Notes under the pieces: model-generated
Databases searched by the model: none
What the model was told of the DNA's origin: nothing
Seen by the model: the letters and a program-made list of their open reading frames with translations, nothing else
Made by a program: the position numbers and the translations under genes
NCBI GenBank assembly: GCA_947626705.1
Contig: CANQTJ010000076.1
Location: 1 to 7,783 of the forward strand
Length of the DNA: 7,783 nt
Direction of reading: 5' to 3'
From: an uncultured Clostridia bacterium
GTDB lineage: Bacteria > Bacillota > Clostridia > TANB77 > CAG-508
Shown: positions 7,232 through 7,783 of the stretch, piece after piece
Layout: each line of letters starts with the position of its first letter
How positions within the stretch are numbered: the stretch's first letter is position 1

Positions 7232-7394
7232 ATCTTTTTCTAAAATAGGATTATTATCTAATTGTAAATCAGATACTTTTTTATTTAATATTGAGCTTAA
7301 AAATTCTGCTGTAATGTCTTCATTACCTATATGTCCAAATATTCTTTTAAATACATAATCTATTTTTGGGTTTAATAATTTTACTATAATACAT
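7232..7394 (-). pseudogene. N-terminal part of the Rpn gene, out of frame with its likely ATG
   Basis: Upstream of 7231 the Rpn frame stays open to the TAA at 7409-7411 and encodes a typical Rpn N-terminus: LLNPKIDYVFKRIFG, then about 35 residues up to ILEKDMLDDK. No ATG, GTG or TTG occurs in this stretch. The only ATG with an SD (7394; gaaggaaagaagg just upstream) is in another frame and stops after 15 codons (7347). Removing one A from the aaaa run at 7379-7382 would join that ATG to the body as MYYSKLLNPKIDYVF. A one-base insertion in the A-run, a sequencing error, or a rare ATT start at 7390 (MIVKLLNPK) are the options. Confidence 0.7.
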
Positions 7395-7420
7395 ACCTTC
7401 TTTCCTTCTTAATTTTTTTG

Positions 7421-7455
7421 ATTGTTGAATTTTTTGGCAGAAGTGCCATGACAAT
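7421..7455. other. Small composite stem-loop in the Rpn leader
   Basis: tggca-gaag-tgcca (7435-7448) forms a 5-bp stem with a 4-nt loop. The outer segments attgt (7421-7425) and acaat (7451-7455) can also pair, with unpaired bases between. It lies just upstream of the Rpn SD and might be a leader structure. No U-tract follows on either strand, so it is not a terminator. Confidence 0.35.
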
Positions 7456-7466
7456 TAGAAATAAAT

Positions 7467-7483
7467 TATGTTTGAAATATAAA
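7467..7483 (-). repeat. Right 17-bp inverted repeat flanking the Rpn gene
   Basis: tatgtttgaaatataaa is the exact reverse complement of 6304-6320 and encloses the whole Rpn gene including its SD. Reading on the - strand, the sequence just upstream (atgttaatataattaaag, 7501-7484) resembles the inverted leader copy at 6276-6294, so the inverted similarity probably spans about 35-45 nt with indels. Confidence 0.55.
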
Positions 7484-7488
7484 CTTTA

Positions 7489-7520
7489 ATTATATTAACA
7501 TAATTAAAAATAAATTGCAA
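7489..7520 (-). promoter_or_regulatory. Possible weak promoter of the Rpn gene
   Basis: On the - strand, TTGCAA (7515-7520) is followed after 17 bp by TAATAT and after 20 bp by TATAAT (7489-7494). Neither combination is ideal, and in this AT-rich DNA such matches are common. It is about 95 nt upstream of the ATG at 7394 and lies outside the 17-bp inverted repeat. Confidence 0.3.
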
Positions 7521-7674
7521 TTGCTTTTGAGATTTTTTATTAATTATTTAACTTAATTAAAATTTTACATACTCAAAGTATAACATTTAACACATTTTTT
7601 GACAATAGGTAATTTTAAATTTTTTTTAAGTTAAAATAAAAAAATTAGTAATACCAATGGTTATATCCTTTTAA

Positions 7675-7705
7675 TTTTTTATTAAGTTAAATACTTAATA
7701 AAAAA
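7675..7705. repeat. 12-bp perfect A/T inverted repeat
   Basis: ttttttattaag (7675-7686), loop ttaaata, cttaataaaaaa (7694-7705). The stem has only one G-C pair. It has U-runs on both strands and could act as a weak bidirectional terminator or be the edge of a repeat element; its neighbour on the right is the structured segment 7710-7783. Confidence 0.5.
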
Positions 7706-7709
7706 CGGA

Positions 7710-7783
7710 CTATCTCGTGATAGAAAAACAGAGTACTTAAAGTACTCAATGATGTCAAAAATCACATAGAGTACATTTCTATC
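7710..7783. other. Segment with mutually exclusive inverted repeats at the window edge
   Basis: Local hairpins: ctatc-tcgt-gatag (7710-7723) and the palindrome gagtacttaaagtactc (7731-7747). Alternative long-range pairing: gatagaaa (7719-7726) with tttctatc (7776-7783), and gtactc (7742-7747) with gagtac (7769-7774). The two sets share gatag and gtactc, so they exclude each other. On the - strand the first hairpin is followed by TCCGTTTTTTATT, a terminator-like tail. The sequence is cut by the window edge, so its nature (leader RNA, element end, terminator) stays open. Confidence 0.45.

Larger units (their letters stand above)
7395..7783. other. Gene-free right-hand stretch
   Basis: About 390 bases with no supportable gene on either strand; frames are short and stop-rich. 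It holds the Rpn SD and putative promoter, the right 17-bp inverted repeat, a 9-bp repeat tttaattat/ataattaaa (7485-7508), recurring ttaagttaaa (7627-7636, 7682-7691; inverted at 7547-7556) and the edge structures. A TTGACA at 7599-7604 (+) has no good -10 partner at normal spacing. Confidence 0.6.

Noticed and set aside
7599..7637. TTGACA at 7599-7604 on the + strand as a promoter
   Set aside because: No acceptable -10 hexamer lies 16-18 bp downstream, only a T-run, and there is no gene on the + strand to its right within the window.
7703..7725. On the - strand, GATAGTCCGTTTTTT resembles part of a type II CRISPR tracrRNA (nexus CTAGTCCGTT)
   Set aside because: There are no cas genes, CRISPR repeats or anti-repeat in the window, and the shared string is short; treated as coincidence, better read as a terminator-like tail.
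1..7783. Alternative genetic code (TGA as Trp or Gly), considered because of the extreme AT content
   Set aside because: All genes end in TAA or TAG, but Trp is TGG throughout and conserved proteins are full length without in-frame TGA, so the standard code explains the data.

Overview
This is a very AT-rich window from a low-GC Firmicute, most likely an uncultured gut-type clostridium. The standard genetic code fits: all Trp codons are TGG, stops are TAA or TAG, and long ORFs run unbroken. The left part (1-4832) is a conserved housekeeping operon on the + strand: miaB (tRNA A37 methylthiotransferase), a 238-aa protein of unknown function built from repeated helix-turn-helix-like units, and mutS (DNA mismatch recognition). 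The three genes overlap or nearly abut, each has a clear Shine-Dalgarno sequence (SD), and the run ends at a bidirectional stem-loop terminator that overlaps the mutS stop codon. In many clostridia mutL and miaA follow mutS; here they do not.

The right part is accessory. At 4872-6200 (- strand) lies a 442-aa protein made of two tandem RelA/SpoT/Mesh1-type HD domains. The first keeps every metal and catalytic residue I can recognise; the second keeps the fold signature but has lost most of them. It has its own perfect-consensus promoter (TTGACA, 17 bp, TATAAT) and a strong SD. That promoter sits between two inverted copies of its own leader, and the outward-facing copy carries a perfect SD with no start codon after it.

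Immediately beyond that orphan SD is an Rpn/PD-(D/E)XK 'recombination-promoting nuclease' gene (6344 to about 7394, - strand), bracketed by a 17-bp perfect inverted repeat (6304-6320 and 7467-7483). The gene looks damaged: the conserved N-terminus is in a different frame from the only well-placed ATG. Its C-terminus carries a recent 213-bp tandem duplication. A strong internal SD plus ATG could express the C-terminal half alone, as known for Rpn 'S' proteins.

The last ~390 bases have no supportable gene. They are AT-rich, and near the window edge hold several inverted repeats, including a set of mutually exclusive hairpins (7710-7783).

In overall reading, a stable tRNA-modification/mismatch-repair operon is followed by a small island with a possible nucleotide-hydrolase regulator and a decaying Rpn mobile or defence gene, with signs of insertion and rearrangement between them.
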